Of a stretch of DNA of 5,298 bases, positions 5,286 through 5,298 are shown piece by piece. How positions within the stretch are numbered: position 1 is the stretch's first letter; each line of letters opens with the position of its first letter. Position numbers and translations under genes: made by a program. Below the pieces are notes generated by a model. That model searched no databases and had not been told where the DNA came from. It worked only from the letters and a program-made list of their open reading frames with translations. Origin of the DNA: a bacterium (GTDB lineage: Bacteria > Desulfobacterota > GWC2-55-46); the NCBI GenBank assembly GCA_004298725.1, contig SCQA01000217.1, positions 1 through 5,298 on the forward strand, written 5' to 3'.

Positions 5286-5298
5286 AGATCGGAAGAGC
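5286..5298. other. Residual Illumina adapter, right end
   Basis: The last 13 bases, AGATCGGAAGAGC, are the start of the Illumina adapter and the exact reverse complement of bases 1-13. They are not genomic. The arginase-like reading frame enters them at 5286, so residues translated beyond Asp241 would be artefactual. Confidence 0.97.

Noticed and set aside
1..5298. Terminal inverted repeats of a linear plasmid, phage or transposon
   Set aside because: The matching ends are the Illumina adapter core and not biological repeats, and no transposase, replication or capsid gene is present.

Overview
The window is a 5.3 kb piece of bacterial DNA of moderate GC that is almost certainly a metagenome or draft-assembly contig. 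Its first 13 and last 13 bases are the Illumina adapter core in opposite orientations, so genomic sequence runs only from 14 to 5285 and both outermost genes are cut. No rRNA, tRNA, CRISPR array, insertion sequence or phage gene is visible. Shine-Dalgarno sites, sigma70-like promoter elements and the protein families indicate a bacterium. The Nramp-like plus MgtE-sensor gene pair and frequent ATA isoleucine codons would suit an anaerobic or subsurface lineage such as Desulfobacterota or Nitrospirota, but this placement is a low-confidence guess.

Layout: (1) 14-920, minus strand: 302 residues of a zinc-dependent phospholipase C-like hydrolase, running off the left edge. It has a strong Shine-Dalgarno site and an upstream promoter. 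(2) 921-1364: an AT-rich gap with no convincing gene; it holds the hydrolase leader and promoter. (3) 1365-4434, minus strand: three co-directional genes, read from right to left. These are a four-helix SMR/EamA-like membrane protein (4434-4060), a soluble protein with two PRC-barrel-like units, an MgtE N domain and a CBS pair (4000-2738), and an Nramp-fold transporter (2588-1365). (4) 4435-4562: a divergent intergenic region with a near-symmetric -10 element. (5) 4563-5285, plus strand: 241 residues of an arginase/agmatinase-fold metallohydrolase, cut by the right edge.

The core of biological interest is the gene pair at 1365-4000. The Nramp-fold protein has lost the canonical transition-metal signature: DPGN in helix 1 is DAGG, and MPH in helix 6 is APW. 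That is the pattern of Nramp-related magnesium transporters (NRMT). Next to it is the cytosolic Mg2+-sensing half of an MgtE channel (N domain plus CBS pair) with no membrane pore, and with a duplicated PRC-barrel-like module at its N-terminus. The simplest inference is a split magnesium uptake system in which an MgtE-type sensor works in trans on an NRMT-type transporter. The 149 bp between the two genes holds a strong hairpin right next to the transporter's ribosome-binding site and a possible 16-codon leader ORF whose stop overlaps the transporter's start codon. Both are candidates for post-transcriptional control. The small membrane protein at the head of the cluster may be an accessory or only a neighbour.
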